Under the pieces are notes generated by a model, which was not told the DNA's origin, ran no database searches, and saw only the letters and a list, made by a program, of their open reading frames with translations. From Pseudomonadota bacterium (GTDB taxonomy: Bacteria > Myxococcota_A > UBA9160 > SZUA-336), in assembly GCA_021295775.1 (NCBI GenBank), contig JAGWBS010000039.1, positions 7,461-63,760 on the forward strand: a DNA stretch of 56,300 nt. The letters run 5' to 3'. Position 1 is the stretch's first letter. Each line of letters opens with the position of its first letter. Below are positions 34,200 to 45,817 of the stretch, one piece after another. The position numbers and the translations under genes were made by a program.

Positions 34200-36320
34200 C
34201 GTGATGCCGTTCGATTCCTCGATCCGCGCGGTGATGATGCTGCTGAAATTGGTGACGTAGTAGGAGGCATTGAGCCGCAGGCGATCGTCGAGGAACTGCG
34301 ACTTGAGGCCCAGTTCGAACTGGACCGCCTTCTCCTCGTCGGTAGGCTCGAGCTGCCGGATGCCGGTCGGGCGAGCGGAGTGGTTGCCGCTGCGCAGGCT
34401 CTGGGTCGCCTTCGCGAAGGTCATCAGCGAGTCGGACCAGTGGTGGGTCAGGATCGCGTTCCACGACCAGAAGCCGTCCCGGAAGCCGCGCTTGATCGGG
34501 CTGCATCCGCCCGACGGACGGGCGCTGTTGTTGAGCGTGGAAGCGAACGAGGCGTCGATCAGTTCGCCGGTGTCGGAGTTCATTCCCAGGATGCAGTCTC
34601 CCGCGAACAGACCCGCCGAGGTGGGCAGTTGGTAAGCGCTCAGGAGCTGGGGCGTCCACGGCGTTCCCTCGGGGAGGTTGACGCCGGAGAAGCCGAGAAC
34701 GGTGCGGACGCCGGCGGGAACGGGCTCGCCCGCGTAGGCGCCCGAGGTGCTCAGCACGTTGCGGATGGCCTGCTCGCGCCGCCCGCCGGTGTAGCGCACC
34801 CCCAGGGTGAGGCTGGTGCGCTCGTCGAAGTTCCACTCGCCTTCCACGTAGCCGGCGTAGGAGTAGTTCTCGTTGTCGCGCAGGGAGACGCTCGAGGCGT
34901 TGACCGTGCTCGCCGTGTTGAACGAGGCGGGCGGCATGAAGTTGTTGGCCGGATCCAGGTCGAAAGAAGCCCCCAGCAGCGTGCCCTCCGGAAAGACCGC
35001 CTGGTAGGCGTCGTTGAAGGTCTCCTCGGTGTAGTAGAAGACCCCGCCGGTCCACTCGAGCCGGTCGTCGAAGGCCACGCCGGTGAGCTGGAACTCCTGC
35101 TGCCAGGCCTCGTGGTCGAAGCCGTCGCCGCTCCAGAAGATCGGGTCGGGCGTGCCGTCGTGGTCGGCGCTGCGGTCCGCCTTCAGGCGCCGGTGGCCGC
35201 TGACCGACTCCAGTACGAAGTTCTCGAAGTCGACGGTGACGTGAAGCGCGAAGCCCCACAGATCGTCGTTCTGGAACTCGCCGGAAGTGAGGCTGAAAGG
35301 TCCGTCGAGTCCGCGGCCCCGGTAGGTGCCGACCTCGGCGTTGGTGTGCGTCCTGCGCACGTCCCCGCCCAGGTACAGGCTCGGCCGCGTGAAGGGGACG
35401 ACGGGATCGCCGAGGATCGTGGCGCGCCCGAGCTGCAGCGCGTCCAGCAGGGTGAACCCGCCCGGGACGGCCCCGCCGGTCAGATCGCGCACGAAGCTGC
35501 CCGCGGGGTTGACTTCGCGCAGCTTGGCGTTGGGCGCCCCGTCGCGGGCTCGGCGGCGATCGCCGACCAGCACGACTTCGACGTCTTCGCTGGGTTCCCA
35601 GCGCAGGCTGCCGCGGAAATTCCAGTTCCTGACGCTCTCGTAGTCGTTTCCGGTGACGACGCTTTTGGAGAATCCGTCGCGGTCGAGCGCGGACCAGGCG
35701 ATGCGGCCCGAGAGCGTCTCGCCCAGGATCGGAAAACCGACGCCGCCCTGGGTTTCACGCAGACCGTGGTCGCCGAACCCGACCCTCACGTAGCCGTTGC
35801 GGGTCCCGTCCGCCTTGCGGGTGTGCAGGGCGAGCGCGCCGGCGGTGGTGTTGCGTCCGAAGAGCGTCCCCTGGGGTCCGCGCAGCACTTCCGCGCGTTC
35901 CATGTCGTACATGTCGCTGATCAGGCCGACGCTGCGGGAGATGTAGACTCCGTCGATGTACACGCCCACGGAGTTGTCCTCCGCGCCGGTGAACCCGCCG
36001 GTGCCGATCCCGCGCATGCCGATGTTCGCCGAGGAACTGGTCGCCTGATACTGCAGGATGGCGAAGTTCGGGATCTCGTACTGAAGGTCCTGCAGGTCTT
36101 CGATCTGCTGCATCTCGAAGTCCTCGGCGGACATGACCGACAGCGAGATCGGGGTGTCCTGGGCGGATTCCTCCTTCTTGCGCGCCGTGACCGTGATCTC
36201 TTCGATCCCGGCGGTGGCTTCCGCGGATTCGCCGGCGGCCGCGGTCTCCTCCTGAGCGGAGCCGGTCGCCGGGGCGGCCAGCGCGAACGCGGCCAGGAAC
36301 ACCCATACAAAGCGTTGCAT
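33552..36320 (-). CDS. TonB-dependent outer-membrane receptor
   Basis: A 922-residue gated outer-membrane transporter. Residues 1-22 are a signal peptide (WVFLAAFALAAPATGSAQ). EEITVTARKKEES near residue 40 resembles the TonB-box region. The plug domain spans about residues 50-170, with NIGMRGIGTGGFTG, VGVYIDGVYISRS and the signature AEVLRGPQGTLFGRNTTAGAL. The rest is the 22-strand barrel, ending YGMHLTYRWGE. The sequence resembles the sphingomonad-type receptors for organic compounds more than siderophore receptors. The ligand is unknown but a hydrophobic nutrient would match the region. Its 3' end lies inside the runaway frame of the methyltransferase gene. Confidence 0.95.
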   Translation of the reverse strand: MQRFVWVFLAAFALAAPATGSAQEETAAAGESAEATAGIEEITVTARKKEESAQDTPISLSVMSAEDFEMQQIEDLQDLQYEIPNFAILQYQATSSSANIGMRGIGTGGFTGAEDNSVGVYIDGVYISRSVGLISDMYDMERAEVLRGPQGTLFGRNTTAGALALHTRKADGTRNGYVRVGFGDHGLRETQGGVGFPILGETLSGRIAWSALDRDGFSKSVVTGNDYESVRNWNFRGSLRWEPSEDVEVVLVGDRRRARDGAPNAKLREVNPAGSFVRDLTGGAVPGGFTLLDALQLGRATILGDPVVPFTRPSLYLGGDVRRTHTNAEVGTYRGRGLDGPFSLTSGEFQNDDLWGFALHVTVDFENFVLESVSGHRRLKADRSADHDGTPDPIFWSGDGFDHEAWQQEFQLTGVAFDDRLEWTGGVFYYTEETFNDAYQAVFPEGTLLGASFDLDPANNFMPPASFNTASTVNASSVSLRDNENYSYAGYVEGEWNFDERTSLTLGVRYTGGRREQAIRNVLSTSGAYAGEPVPAGVRTVLGFSGVNLPEGTPWTPQLLSAYQLPTSAGLFAGDCILGMNSDTGELIDASFASTLNNSARPSGGCSPIKRGFRDGFWSWNAILTHHWSDSLMTFAKATQSLRSGNHSARPTGIRQLEPTDEEKAVQFELGLKSQFLDDRLRLNASYYVTNFSSIITARIEESNGITSSISENAGRSQIQGVEFELTALPWEGLEIGASFGWNDTNRLGWETTDACCRVDTDGDGRLTAGDEFVVIERGDPEAGTPHPELQWSLFANYTLASLDQGPLAGDWTARVSYSWQDKTDSFERYFSASRGDQCTTSNPCSDPVFVTGFSQTDAYGLLNASLVWTLQNQPLELMLWGRNLTDEDYETGWIDFPFGTNISYIARPREYGMHLTYRWGE

Positions 36321-36541
36321 GCGTCGTCCCTCCCTCCAAGAGACTGGATCAGCCTATCACGGGCTCGCCGCGTTCAGTCCCCAATCGGGCGCGCCAGGGG
36401 CGGTTTCCCGCCGGTCTTCCGTCCCGCTTCCCGGCAGCCGCTCCAGGGTCTGCAGCGGCTACACTGCGGTCCGTGTCCGTCGTCCGGCGGTCCCGAGTCG
36501 CGGGAGGTCGGGGGCGGCACGAGCGCTGGAGGCGAGAAGCG

Positions 36542-37054
36542 ATGCCGAGATTCCTGAAGGGTCTGCTGAAGGGGCTGGCCTGGTCCGCCGCGGCGGTGGT
36601 CGTCCTGGTGGCGGTGATCCTGATCGCCGTGCGCCTGTCGGACGGTCCGCTCGGTTTCGGGCCGCTGGAGTTGCTGCCCAGCGGCGAGATGCGCTCGGGA
36701 GAGTGGGGACCGGACGAGCTGGCGGACTGGTCGTTCGTCCACGAGGTGGACACGATCGAACTGCAGAGCGGCGGACGCACGCGCAAGACCTGGATCGTCG
36801 CGCTCGACGGTCGGGCCTACATCCCGTGCGGTCTCGGCATCGGGATCCCCAAGCGTTGGCACCTCGCGGCGCTCGAAGACCCCCGGGCCGTGGTCAGGAT
36901 CGAGGGACTCCGCTACCGCCGGAGCCTGCAGCGCGTGGAAGACGCCGAACTCCTGCCGAAGCTGGTCGATGCGGTGCTGGAGAAGTACCCGCCGCTGCCG
37001 TCCCGTCCGGGAGCCGAGTCCTGGTTCTTCCGGCTCGACGCGCCGCTCTCCTGA
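36542..37054 (+). CDS. Membrane-anchored protein of unknown function
   Basis: A 170-residue protein. The ATG at 36542 has GGAGG 9 bp upstream. Basic residues (PRFLKGLLKGL) precede one membrane segment, AWSAAAVVVLVAVILIAVRL (about residues 10-32), and the remaining soluble domain should face the periplasm. KTWIVALDGRAYIPCG followed by WHLAALEDPRAVVRIEGLRYRR faintly resembles the split-barrel nitroreductase/pyridoxamine-oxidase-like proteins, but I cannot confirm it. It stands alone between the TonB receptor (divergent) and tRNA-His. Confidence 0.75.
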   Translation: MPRFLKGLLKGLAWSAAAVVVLVAVILIAVRLSDGPLGFGPLELLPSGEMRSGEWGPDELADWSFVHEVDTIELQSGGRTRKTWIVALDGRAYIPCGLGIGIPKRWHLAALEDPRAVVRIEGLRYRRSLQRVEDAELLPKLVDAVLEKYPPLPSRPGAESWFFRLDAPLS

Positions 37055-37104
37055 GCGCCGGGCGCGGATCGTGCCCGGAGGCCGTCCGGCTCGCCCGCCC
37101 GGGC

Positions 37105-37182
37105 TGGGGTGAGTGAGGGGATTTGAACCCCCGACCTCCTGGGCCACAACCAGGCGCTCTAACCAACTGAGCTACACCCACC
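37105..37182 (-). tRNA. tRNA-His (GTG)
   Basis: On the - strand the gene folds as a full cloverleaf. The acceptor stem GTGGGTG pairs with CACTCAC, the D-arm is TAGCTCAGTTGG, the anticodon stem-loop is CCTGG-TTGTGGC-CCAGG with anticodon GTG, and the T-arm is GGGGGTTCAAATCCCC. An extra G is encoded at the 5' end opposite a C discriminator (37182 and 37108), which is the identity element of tRNA-His. CCA is encoded (37107-37105). Confidence 0.97.
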
Positions 37183-37252
37183 GCCAGGCCGCGCCGGGGG
37201 CGGCGCGGGGCAGGCATCTTAGGGTATCCGGAACCGCCCGTCAGGCATCCGG

Positions 37253-37280
37253 TTGACAGCCCCCGGTTCGTGCGCATGTT
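37253..37280 (+). promoter_or_regulatory. Possible heat-shock (sigma-32-like) promoter of clpB
   Basis: TTGACA at 37253-37258 and CGCATGTT at 37273-37280 are 14 bp apart, which loosely fits the sigma-32 pattern (CTTGAA, 13-15 bp, CCCCATNT). It lies 57 bp before the clpB start. The -10 match is weak and an ordinary housekeeping promoter is equally possible. Confidence 0.25.
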
Positions 37281-37336
37281 CCCGCAATCATTGGGGAATC
37301 CGCCGGGACGACCCGAGGGTTCCCTATGGGGGACCT

Positions 37337-39979
<2,643 letters not shown>

Positions 39980-40030
39980 GCGTAGCCCCGGGAGGCCCTG
40001 CTCCGGGACCCTCCGTCTCCGTGACATCGG

Positions 40031-41974
40031 CTACGTGTGGCAGGCTTTGGTCGGAGGCACGTCCAGCGAGGGGTTCCGGTCGAAGAAACCCGTCGGCATC
40101 AGCGTGAAGCCGGCATACTCGACCGGCATCACCGGCCAGTCCTCCGGCCGCGGCACGTGGGTGACCCCCAGGGTGTGCCAAACCACGACGTCGGTATCCT
40201 CGACGGACCGGTTCGCCGCCGCGTAGGCGGGCAGTCCGCTGGCGCCGGAGTGGAGATTCGTGAACACGCCGCCCGCGGCGTCGAGTTCATCGGGGGAATA
40301 GGGCGTCACCCACAGGTTGTGCCGGGTGAAGCCGCCACGCGTCGAGTGCAGCGAGTCCTCGGGCGCGTACATCGTCGAGGAGGCCTGCGGCAGGAGCTTG
40401 TAGCCCACGGGCTTGCCGAGGTGGTTCCTGACGTGGTCGTTGACCACGCGCCACTGGCGGCTGCGCGCCGGGTTGATGTCGCGCTGCGCCTCCCCTTCGG
40501 TACCGAGCCTGCGGGCCACGGAGCGGAACGCGCTGTTGTAGGGGTTGTCGGCCCCTGGCGGCAGCGGCTCGACTTCAATCTCGTAGACCGAGTTCGTGCC
40601 GCCGTCGAGGTTGAAGTCCAGCCGGAAGCAGAAGATGTGCTGGTGGATGGGCGAGGCGATGGACTCGGCGATGATCGGCGCCATGTCCGAGTCGGCGTTG
40701 TGCTCCACTGCGGAGACGCCGACCATGCCCGTCAGCTTGATCTCCACCTGGATGGTGCCGTCGAGGTAGAAGTACCAGTAGAAGCCGTATTCGTAGTTGC
40801 CGAGCGTCATGATGGAACTCACGACGAGCCGGCGCGAGCGCCGCACCTCGGGTTTGGGGTGCTGGGTGAACATGTTGGTGTGCTTCCACAGGATGCCGAA
40901 GTCCTCTTCGTGCAGGCACACCACGTTCGGGACGTGGCGGGGTTCCCCGTTGCCCTGCAGGATGAAGTTGTCGAAGTAGTGGATCTCGCCCAAACAGTCG
41001 CAACCATTCACGAGCGAGTTGGCGGAGTGCGCCAGGGCCGCTTCGCCGCCGTCGAACGCGTGCTTCCAGCCGTGCATGGGCGACGTGTCGCCGTAGGGAA
41101 CGATCATGTCGGAGAGTGCCGCCCGATACAGGATCGGACGGTCGCGGCCGTCGTCGTCGTAGCGGATGTCGTGTAGCACCAGGCCCTCGGCGGGCTGCAT
41201 GGAGACGCGAAGCTGCCACTTCTGCCAGCGCACGAGGTTCCCCTCCACCTCGAAGCTCGGTCCCTCGGGCTGGGTGATCTCGATCGGACGCAGTCCCTCC
41301 CGCAGCCGCTCAACCCGATCGGCGGCGTACTCGGCCGGATCTGTCGGCATCGGGACGACGCCGTGGTCCTCGATCACCACCTGGCCGCTGTCGCAGTCGA
41401 CATGGGCGGAGAGTCCTTCGAGGGGGCGCGCGTAGTAGTTGTCGGCGCGATCGGCGTGGAGGAACGCGATGGCGTGGATCTCCCGCGCGTTCGCAGGCAG
41501 ATCGGGATGCCGGGCGCCCGCGACCCATGGCTCGATGTGCACGAGGGACAGGTCTTCGATGCCGCGCTTCTTCACCGCCGCGATCCAGTCCTCGTTCTTC
41601 CACAGCGCCTTCAGCAGGGCGATGTAGTCCTCGGCGGCCACGTTCGCCTGACCGTCCTCGACCCATGTGAACGCCGCTACGCGACTGTCGGTGAGGGAGA
41701 CGCGCGCATCGAAACTCTGCCCGCGGTCGCGGTCATGGCCCACGAGACGCACGATCCGGTCCCAGGAGGCTCCCGGTGCGAAACCCAGCACGACGTCCTT
41801 CGGGGGCTCGGCCGCGTAGCCGGCGGTGAAGAAGGACTGCTCGCCGAGGCGTTGACTATCGCGCAGGATGGCGACCGCGCGCGCGAGCTCGTCCGCGGTG
41901 CAGGGGTCCAGGGGGTGCGTCGGTCCGTCGCCGGTCTCGTCCGCAACAGCCAGTTCTTCCGCCTGCTGCTCCAT
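40031..41974 (-). CDS. Copper-containing (TPQ) primary amine oxidase
   Basis: A 647-residue copper amine oxidase that oxidises primary amines to aldehyde, ammonia and hydrogen peroxide. The cofactor Tyr is in LGNYEYGFYW (Tyr394), which becomes topaquinone. The catalytic-base Asp is in HAFDGGEAAL near residue 308. Copper ligands are the HxH of SPIHQHIFCFRLDFNLDG and the His of RHNLWVTPYS. CDCLGEIHYFDN and LHEEDFGILWKHT match bacterial enzymes. The ATG at 41974 has GAGGAGG upstream. There is no signal peptide, so it is probably cytoplasmic. Its DNA is less GC-rich than that of its neighbours, and it lies between clpB and a barrel-gene remnant next to tRNA-Arg, which hints at transfer. Confidence 0.95.
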   Translation of the reverse strand: MEQQAEELAVADETGDGPTHPLDPCTADELARAVAILRDSQRLGEQSFFTAGYAAEPPKDVVLGFAPGASWDRIVRLVGHDRDRGQSFDARVSLTDSRVAAFTWVEDGQANVAAEDYIALLKALWKNEDWIAAVKKRGIEDLSLVHIEPWVAGARHPDLPANAREIHAIAFLHADRADNYYARPLEGLSAHVDCDSGQVVIEDHGVVPMPTDPAEYAADRVERLREGLRPIEITQPEGPSFEVEGNLVRWQKWQLRVSMQPAEGLVLHDIRYDDDGRDRPILYRAALSDMIVPYGDTSPMHGWKHAFDGGEAALAHSANSLVNGCDCLGEIHYFDNFILQGNGEPRHVPNVVCLHEEDFGILWKHTNMFTQHPKPEVRRSRRLVVSSIMTLGNYEYGFYWYFYLDGTIQVEIKLTGMVGVSAVEHNADSDMAPIIAESIASPIHQHIFCFRLDFNLDGGTNSVYEIEVEPLPPGADNPYNSAFRSVARRLGTEGEAQRDINPARSRQWRVVNDHVRNHLGKPVGYKLLPQASSTMYAPEDSLHSTRGGFTRHNLWVTPYSPDELDAAGGVFTNLHSGASGLPAYAAANRSVEDTDVVVWHTLGVTHVPRPEDWPVMPVEYAGFTLMPTGFFDRNPSLDVPPTKACHT

Positions 41975-42048
41975 CGATCGCCTCCTCGGTGTCGTGTATC
42001 GATACTCTCCGAGCGTGTCGCCACAGGCAAGCGACGACGAGTGCGGCG

Positions 42049-42198
42049 CTACCAGTGCGTTCGCAGGGTCACTCCGATCTGCCGCGTCAGTCGACCGTCG
42101 TTCCAGGTGGTCTTGGCGCTCAACTCGTAGTCCCAAACAAACTCCGAGTCAAAGCCGCCAGACGCATCGGTAACGCCAAGGGCGCCGAAGTCCACCTG
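42049..42198 (-). pseudogene. 3' remnant of an outer-membrane beta-barrel gene
   Basis: The 331-bp interval 41975-42305 holds no intact gene, but its - strand ends a frame with VDFGALGVTDASGGFDSEF and then LSAKTTWNDGRLTRQIGVTL RTHW (stop 42049). Alternating polar/hydrophobic strands with a terminal aromatic residue are typical of the last strands of an outer-membrane barrel. Upstream the frame turns into low-complexity sequence and runs through the antisense of tRNA-Arg. Only about 50 codons remain. Confidence 0.5.
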
Positions 42199-42305
42199 GC
42201 AGGGACCGATCCGACGCATAGCCCGGACCGGCCCGAGTCCGGGACTCCAGGGGCCATGCGCACGCGCTGGCTCGCCCCCGCGGGATGCGGCACCCTGCCG
42301 CCCAC

Positions 42306-42382
42306 GCGCCCGTAGCTCAATTGGATAGAGCACCTGGCTTCGGACCAGGGGGTTCGGGGTTCGAGTCCCTGCGGGCGCGCCA
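42306..42382 (+). tRNA. tRNA-Arg (TCG)
   Basis: The acceptor stem GCGCCCG pairs with CGGGCGC, the D-arm is TAGCTCAATTGGATAGAGC, the anticodon stem-loop is CCTGG-CTTCGGA-CCAGG giving anticodon TCG (Arg, CGA codons), and the T-arm is CGGGGTTCGAGTCCCTG. The discriminator is G and CCA is encoded (42380-42382). Confidence 0.96.
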
Positions 42383-42473
42383 GCCGCGCCCGCCCGGCAC
42401 GCCGGCGCTCCGATCGAGTATTGTCGGGGGCGTCGTTTCCGGCGCGCGCAGGACACCCAGTTAAGGAGAGAGC

Positions 42474-43703
42474 ATGTCATCCGACCTTCGGCTCGACGAG
42501 ATCGACTTCATCACGCCCGAGCGCTACGTCCGCGACGGCTATCCGCACGCGGAGTGGAGCCTGATGCGGCGCGAGGCGCCGGTCTACTGGTACGACCGCA
42601 GCGAGGGCGAGGATTTCTGGGCGCTGACCCGGCACGAGGACATCGTCTTCGTCAGCAAGCGGCCCGAGCTGTTCATCAGCGACCCGCAGCTGGTGGTGCA
42701 GACCACGCCGCTCTCCGAGCGCCGCGACGACTTTCCCAGGAACCTGATCCAGTTCGACCCGCCCAAGCACGGAATCCAGCGCAAGCTGATCAGCAAGGGC
42801 TTCACGCCGCGCGCCCTGCGCCGCTGGCACGCCGACATCGAGAGCATCGCGCGGGGCGTGGTGAACGATCTGTTAGACGAGCGCGACGAGGGCGAGTGCG
42901 ACTTCCCGATCGCGGTGATCGGCTGGCTGCTGGGCGTGCCCGAGCCGGACTGGCCGCGGCTCTTCCACTGGACCAACCGCATCCTGGGGTCGTCCGATCC
43001 CGAGTACCAGGACCGGGCGACGCCCACTGAGACGGCCCGGGCGGCGCAGGCTGAAGGCTTCGAGTACTTCACGCACCTGGTCGCCGCGCGGCGCCGCGAG
43101 CCCAGGGACGACCTGGTCAGCCTCTTCGCCCACGCCGAAGTCGAGGGCGAGCGGCTGTCGGACTTCGATGTGCTGAACTGGTGCAATCTGATCGTGGCGG
43201 CCGGAAACGAGACCACGCGCAACGCGACCAGCGGCGGCATGCTGGCGCTGATCGAACACCCCGACGCTCTGCGCCGGCTGCAGTCCGAGCCCGAGCTTCT
43301 GAACAGCGGGGTCGAGGAGATCCTGCGCTGGACCAGTCCCATCATCCACTTCGCGCGCACCGCCACCCAGGACGTCGAGATCCGCGGGCAGAAGATCGCC
43401 GAGGGCGAGATCGTGGCGCTGTTCTACCCCTCCGCGAACCGCGACGAGGAGATCTTCGAGGCGCCCTTCGAGTTCCGCGTCGACCGCAAGCCCAACCGCC
43501 ACCTGGCGTTCGGGATCGGCGAGCATTTCTGCGCCGGGGCGCACGTCGCGCGGCTCGAGATCCAGTACGCGCTGCGCTTCCTGCTGCCCCGCATCGAAGA
43601 GGTCGAGCTGACCGGCGCCCCCGAGCGTCTGCACTCCAGCCTGGTCGGCGGCATCAAGCACCTGCCGATCCGCTACAAGCTGCGGGCCGAAGCGCAGGCC
43701 TGA
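42474..43703 (+). CDS. Cytochrome P450 (CYP124/125/142-like)
   Basis: A 409-residue P450. AAGGAG lies just upstream of the ATG. The I-helix is IVAAGNETTRNATSGG near residue 245, ExxR is in EEILRWTSP, the motif is FYPSANRDEEIF, and the heme loop is FGIGEHFCAGAHVAR near residue 350. It is very similar to the P450 at 20554-21810 across the I-helix, the RTA region and the C-terminal SLVGGIKHLPIRYKL, so the two are paralogues. The pattern resembles mycobacterial sterol/branched-lipid terminal hydroxylases. It is convergent with the CMD gene. Confidence 0.95.
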   Translation: MSSDLRLDEIDFITPERYVRDGYPHAEWSLMRREAPVYWYDRSEGEDFWALTRHEDIVFVSKRPELFISDPQLVVQTTPLSERRDDFPRNLIQFDPPKHGIQRKLISKGFTPRALRRWHADIESIARGVVNDLLDERDEGECDFPIAVIGWLLGVPEPDWPRLFHWTNRILGSSDPEYQDRATPTETARAAQAEGFEYFTHLVAARRREPRDDLVSLFAHAEVEGERLSDFDVLNWCNLIVAAGNETTRNATSGGMLALIEHPDALRRLQSEPELLNSGVEEILRWTSPIIHFARTATQDVEIRGQKIAEGEIVALFYPSANRDEEIFEAPFEFRVDRKPNRHLAFGIGEHFCAGAHVARLEIQYALRFLLPRIEEVELTGAPERLHSSLVGGIKHLPIRYKLRAEAQA

Positions 43704-43760
43704 AGCCCCGGATCGCCGGACCGGAAGAGAGCGGGGCAGGGCCTCCGCGCGGGGCGCCGG

Positions 43761-44573
43761 TTACCCGTCCGAGTCGCGGGCCTTGAACACCCGGCGCGCC
43801 AGGCGCAGCCCGTCGATCGCCCGCGGAAAGCCGCCGTACAGCACCGCCGTCAGCATCACCTCTTCGATCTCTTCGCGCGTGACGCCGTGGTTCAGGGCGC
43901 CGCCCAGGTGGATCTCGAGTTCGTGCGCCATCGTCAGCGCCGTGAGCACGGAGATCACCACCAGACTGCGGTCGCGACGCGAGAGCTGCGGCCTGGACCA
44001 GACGTCGCCGAAGGCGTAGTCCATCACCAGCTGGCCCATGGCGCCCTGCTGCCTGAGGATCGCCGCCTCCGTGGCCTCGGTGTCCAGGTCGGGCTGGCCG
44101 AGCAGGGTGCGCAGCACGTCGAGTCCGTCCGCGCGGCGCTGCTCGGGTGTCTTGATCTCCGCGGGCGCCGGCGGCGTCGCGTGCTGGTCGCCCCCGTCGC
44201 GCACCGCGAACACGCGGGCCGCCACGCCGGCGCCGGCCAGCGCGAAGGGGACGCCCGCGTAGGCGCCGATCTGCAGCATCGCCTCGTCGATCTCCTCGCG
44301 CTCCAGGCCGTGGTTGAGGCCGCCCGCGACGTGCTGGCGCAGCTCCACTTCGCGGCCGAGCGCGGTCAGGAACGAGATCACCACCAGGCTGCGGTCGCGG
44401 CGCGAGAGCTCCGTCCGGCTCCAGATCTCGCCGGCTCCGGTGCGCAGCGCGACGCTGCCCAGCGCCCCCTGCGATTCGAAGAATTCCGCCAGGCCGCGGC
44501 CTGCGGCCTCGGAGCCTCCGAGGGTGGTCAGGACGTCGAGGCCGCGCTCGTAGCGCGGATCGGTATCGCTCAT
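43761..44573 (-). CDS. Tandem carboxymuconolactone-decarboxylase-family protein
   Basis: A 270-residue protein with two CMD-like domains. The ATG at 44573 is preferred over the TTG one codon earlier. Each half carries the same core: IWSRTELSRRDRSLVVIS with HVAGGLNHGLEREEIDEA in the first (about residues 50-110), and VWSRPQLSRRDRSLVVIS with HLGGALNHGVTREEIEEV in the second (about 190-250). The family includes gamma-carboxymuconolactone decarboxylase and AhpD-like proteins; no CxxC is present, so an AhpD peroxidase role is unlikely. It stands 41 bp downstream of the P450 at 44615-45817 on the same strand. Confidence 0.88.
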   Translation of the reverse strand: MSDTDPRYERGLDVLTTLGGSEAAGRGLAEFFESQGALGSVALRTGAGEIWSRTELSRRDRSLVVISFLTALGREVELRQHVAGGLNHGLEREEIDEAMLQIGAYAGVPFALAGAGVAARVFAVRDGGDQHATPPAPAEIKTPEQRRADGLDVLRTLLGQPDLDTEATEAAILRQQGAMGQLVMDYAFGDVWSRPQLSRRDRSLVVISVLTALTMAHELEIHLGGALNHGVTREEIEEVMLTAVLYGGFPRAIDGLRLARRVFKARDSDG

Positions 44574-44614
44574 CAAAGCTCTCCTCGGTTCGAGGGCCGG
44601 TGCCGGGCCGCCGC

Positions 44615-45817
44615 TCAGGCGTGGGCGGCGCTGCCGCTGAACTTCAGCGGAATGTGCTTGACGCCTTCGATCAGGTTCGAGCGCAGGTAGGTCACCGGAC
44701 CCGCCAGTTCGAGGTCGTGCATGCGCTCCAGCACGCCCTCGAACATCACGCGGGTCTCCAGCCGCGCCAGGTGCGTCCCCAGGCAGAAGTGCTCGCCGAT
44801 GCCGAAGGCCAGGTGGGGGTTGTGCTCCCGGTCGATGTCGAACTCGTCGGGGCGCTCGAAGATCTCCTCGTCGCGGTTCGCGCTGGGGTAGTAGAGCAGC
44901 AGCTTGTCGCCCTTGCGGATGCGCCGGCCCTCCAGCTCCGTGTCCTCGGTGGCGGTGCGGCGCATGTAGTACACCGGCGAGCGGAAGCGCAGCACCTCTT
45001 CAACCAGCGCCGGGACGAGCGAGGGGTCGCGGCGCAGGCGCGCGAGCGTCCCGGGGTACTCCAGAAGCAGCAGCAGCGCGTGCGAGATCAGGTTGCGGGT
45101 GGTCTCGTTTCCGGCGACCGCGAGCAGCAGGAAGAAATTGTCGAACTCCTGGACGTTCAGGCGCTGGCCGTTCACTTCGCCGTGCAGGAGGGTGCTCATC
45201 AGGTCTTCGCGTGGGCGCTCCAGGCGGTCCTCGGCCAGACCGTTGGCGAACGAGAACATCTCCCGGGCGGCGTCAGAGGAACTCCGCTCGCTGACGGAGT
45301 ACTCCGGGTCCTGGCTGCCGATCATCCGGTTGGTCCAGTCGAAGATGTCGTAGCAGGCCGACTGGGGCGCGCCGAGCAGGTCGGCGATGATCCGCAGCGG
45401 CAGCTCCGCCGCCACCTCGACCACGAAGTCGCACTGCCCGCGCCCGGTCACGCGGTCGAGGATCGCGCTCACGATCTGGCGGTGGTGGGGTTCCTGCGCG
45501 GCGATCTGGCGGGGCGTGAAGCCGGCCGAAACCAGCGACCGGTGGCGGCGATGGTCCGGGGGGTCCATGCCGATCATCGACGTGTAACCGCCGTGTCGGT
45601 CCTCCAAGCTGGTGCCCGAGGCGGAGCTGAACCGCAGGGGCTGGCGCGAGATCGCCTTGATCGTGCGGTAACGACTGACGATCCAGTAGCCCCGGCCGCC
45701 GGCGTAGTCGCCCTCGTGCCAGTGCACCGGCGACTCGCGCCGCAGCCGCCGGAAGAGATCGTGGGGAAAGCCGTGCTCGAACGTGTCCGGATGGCTGACG
45801 TCGGGGACCTCGATCAC
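44615..45817 (-). CDS. Cytochrome P450 (CYP125-like)
   Basis: A 400-residue P450. The start is GTG, with GGAG 9 bp upstream. The I-helix is LLLAVAGNETTRNLISH near residue 236, ExxR is in EEVLRFRSP, the motif is YYPSANRDEEIF, and the heme loop is FGIGEHFCLGTHLAR near residue 345. All catalytic positions are canonical. It groups with the other two AGNETTRN-type P450s of the window but has a distinct N-terminus. Upstream, 45818-46068 separates it from a divergent P450 and holds no gene. Confidence 0.95.
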   Translation of the reverse strand: MIEVPDVSHPDTFEHGFPHDLFRRLRRESPVHWHEGDYAGGRGYWIVSRYRTIKAISRQPLRFSSASGTSLEDRHGGYTSMIGMDPPDHRRHRSLVSAGFTPRQIAAQEPHHRQIVSAILDRVTGRGQCDFVVEVAAELPLRIIADLLGAPQSACYDIFDWTNRMIGSQDPEYSVSERSSSDAAREMFSFANGLAEDRLERPREDLMSTLLHGEVNGQRLNVQEFDNFFLLLAVAGNETTRNLISHALLLLLEYPGTLARLRRDPSLVPALVEEVLRFRSPVYYMRRTATEDTELEGRRIRKGDKLLLYYPSANRDEEIFERPDEFDIDREHNPHLAFGIGEHFCLGTHLARLETRVMFEGVLERMHDLELAGPVTYLRSNLIEGVKHIPLKFSGSAAHA

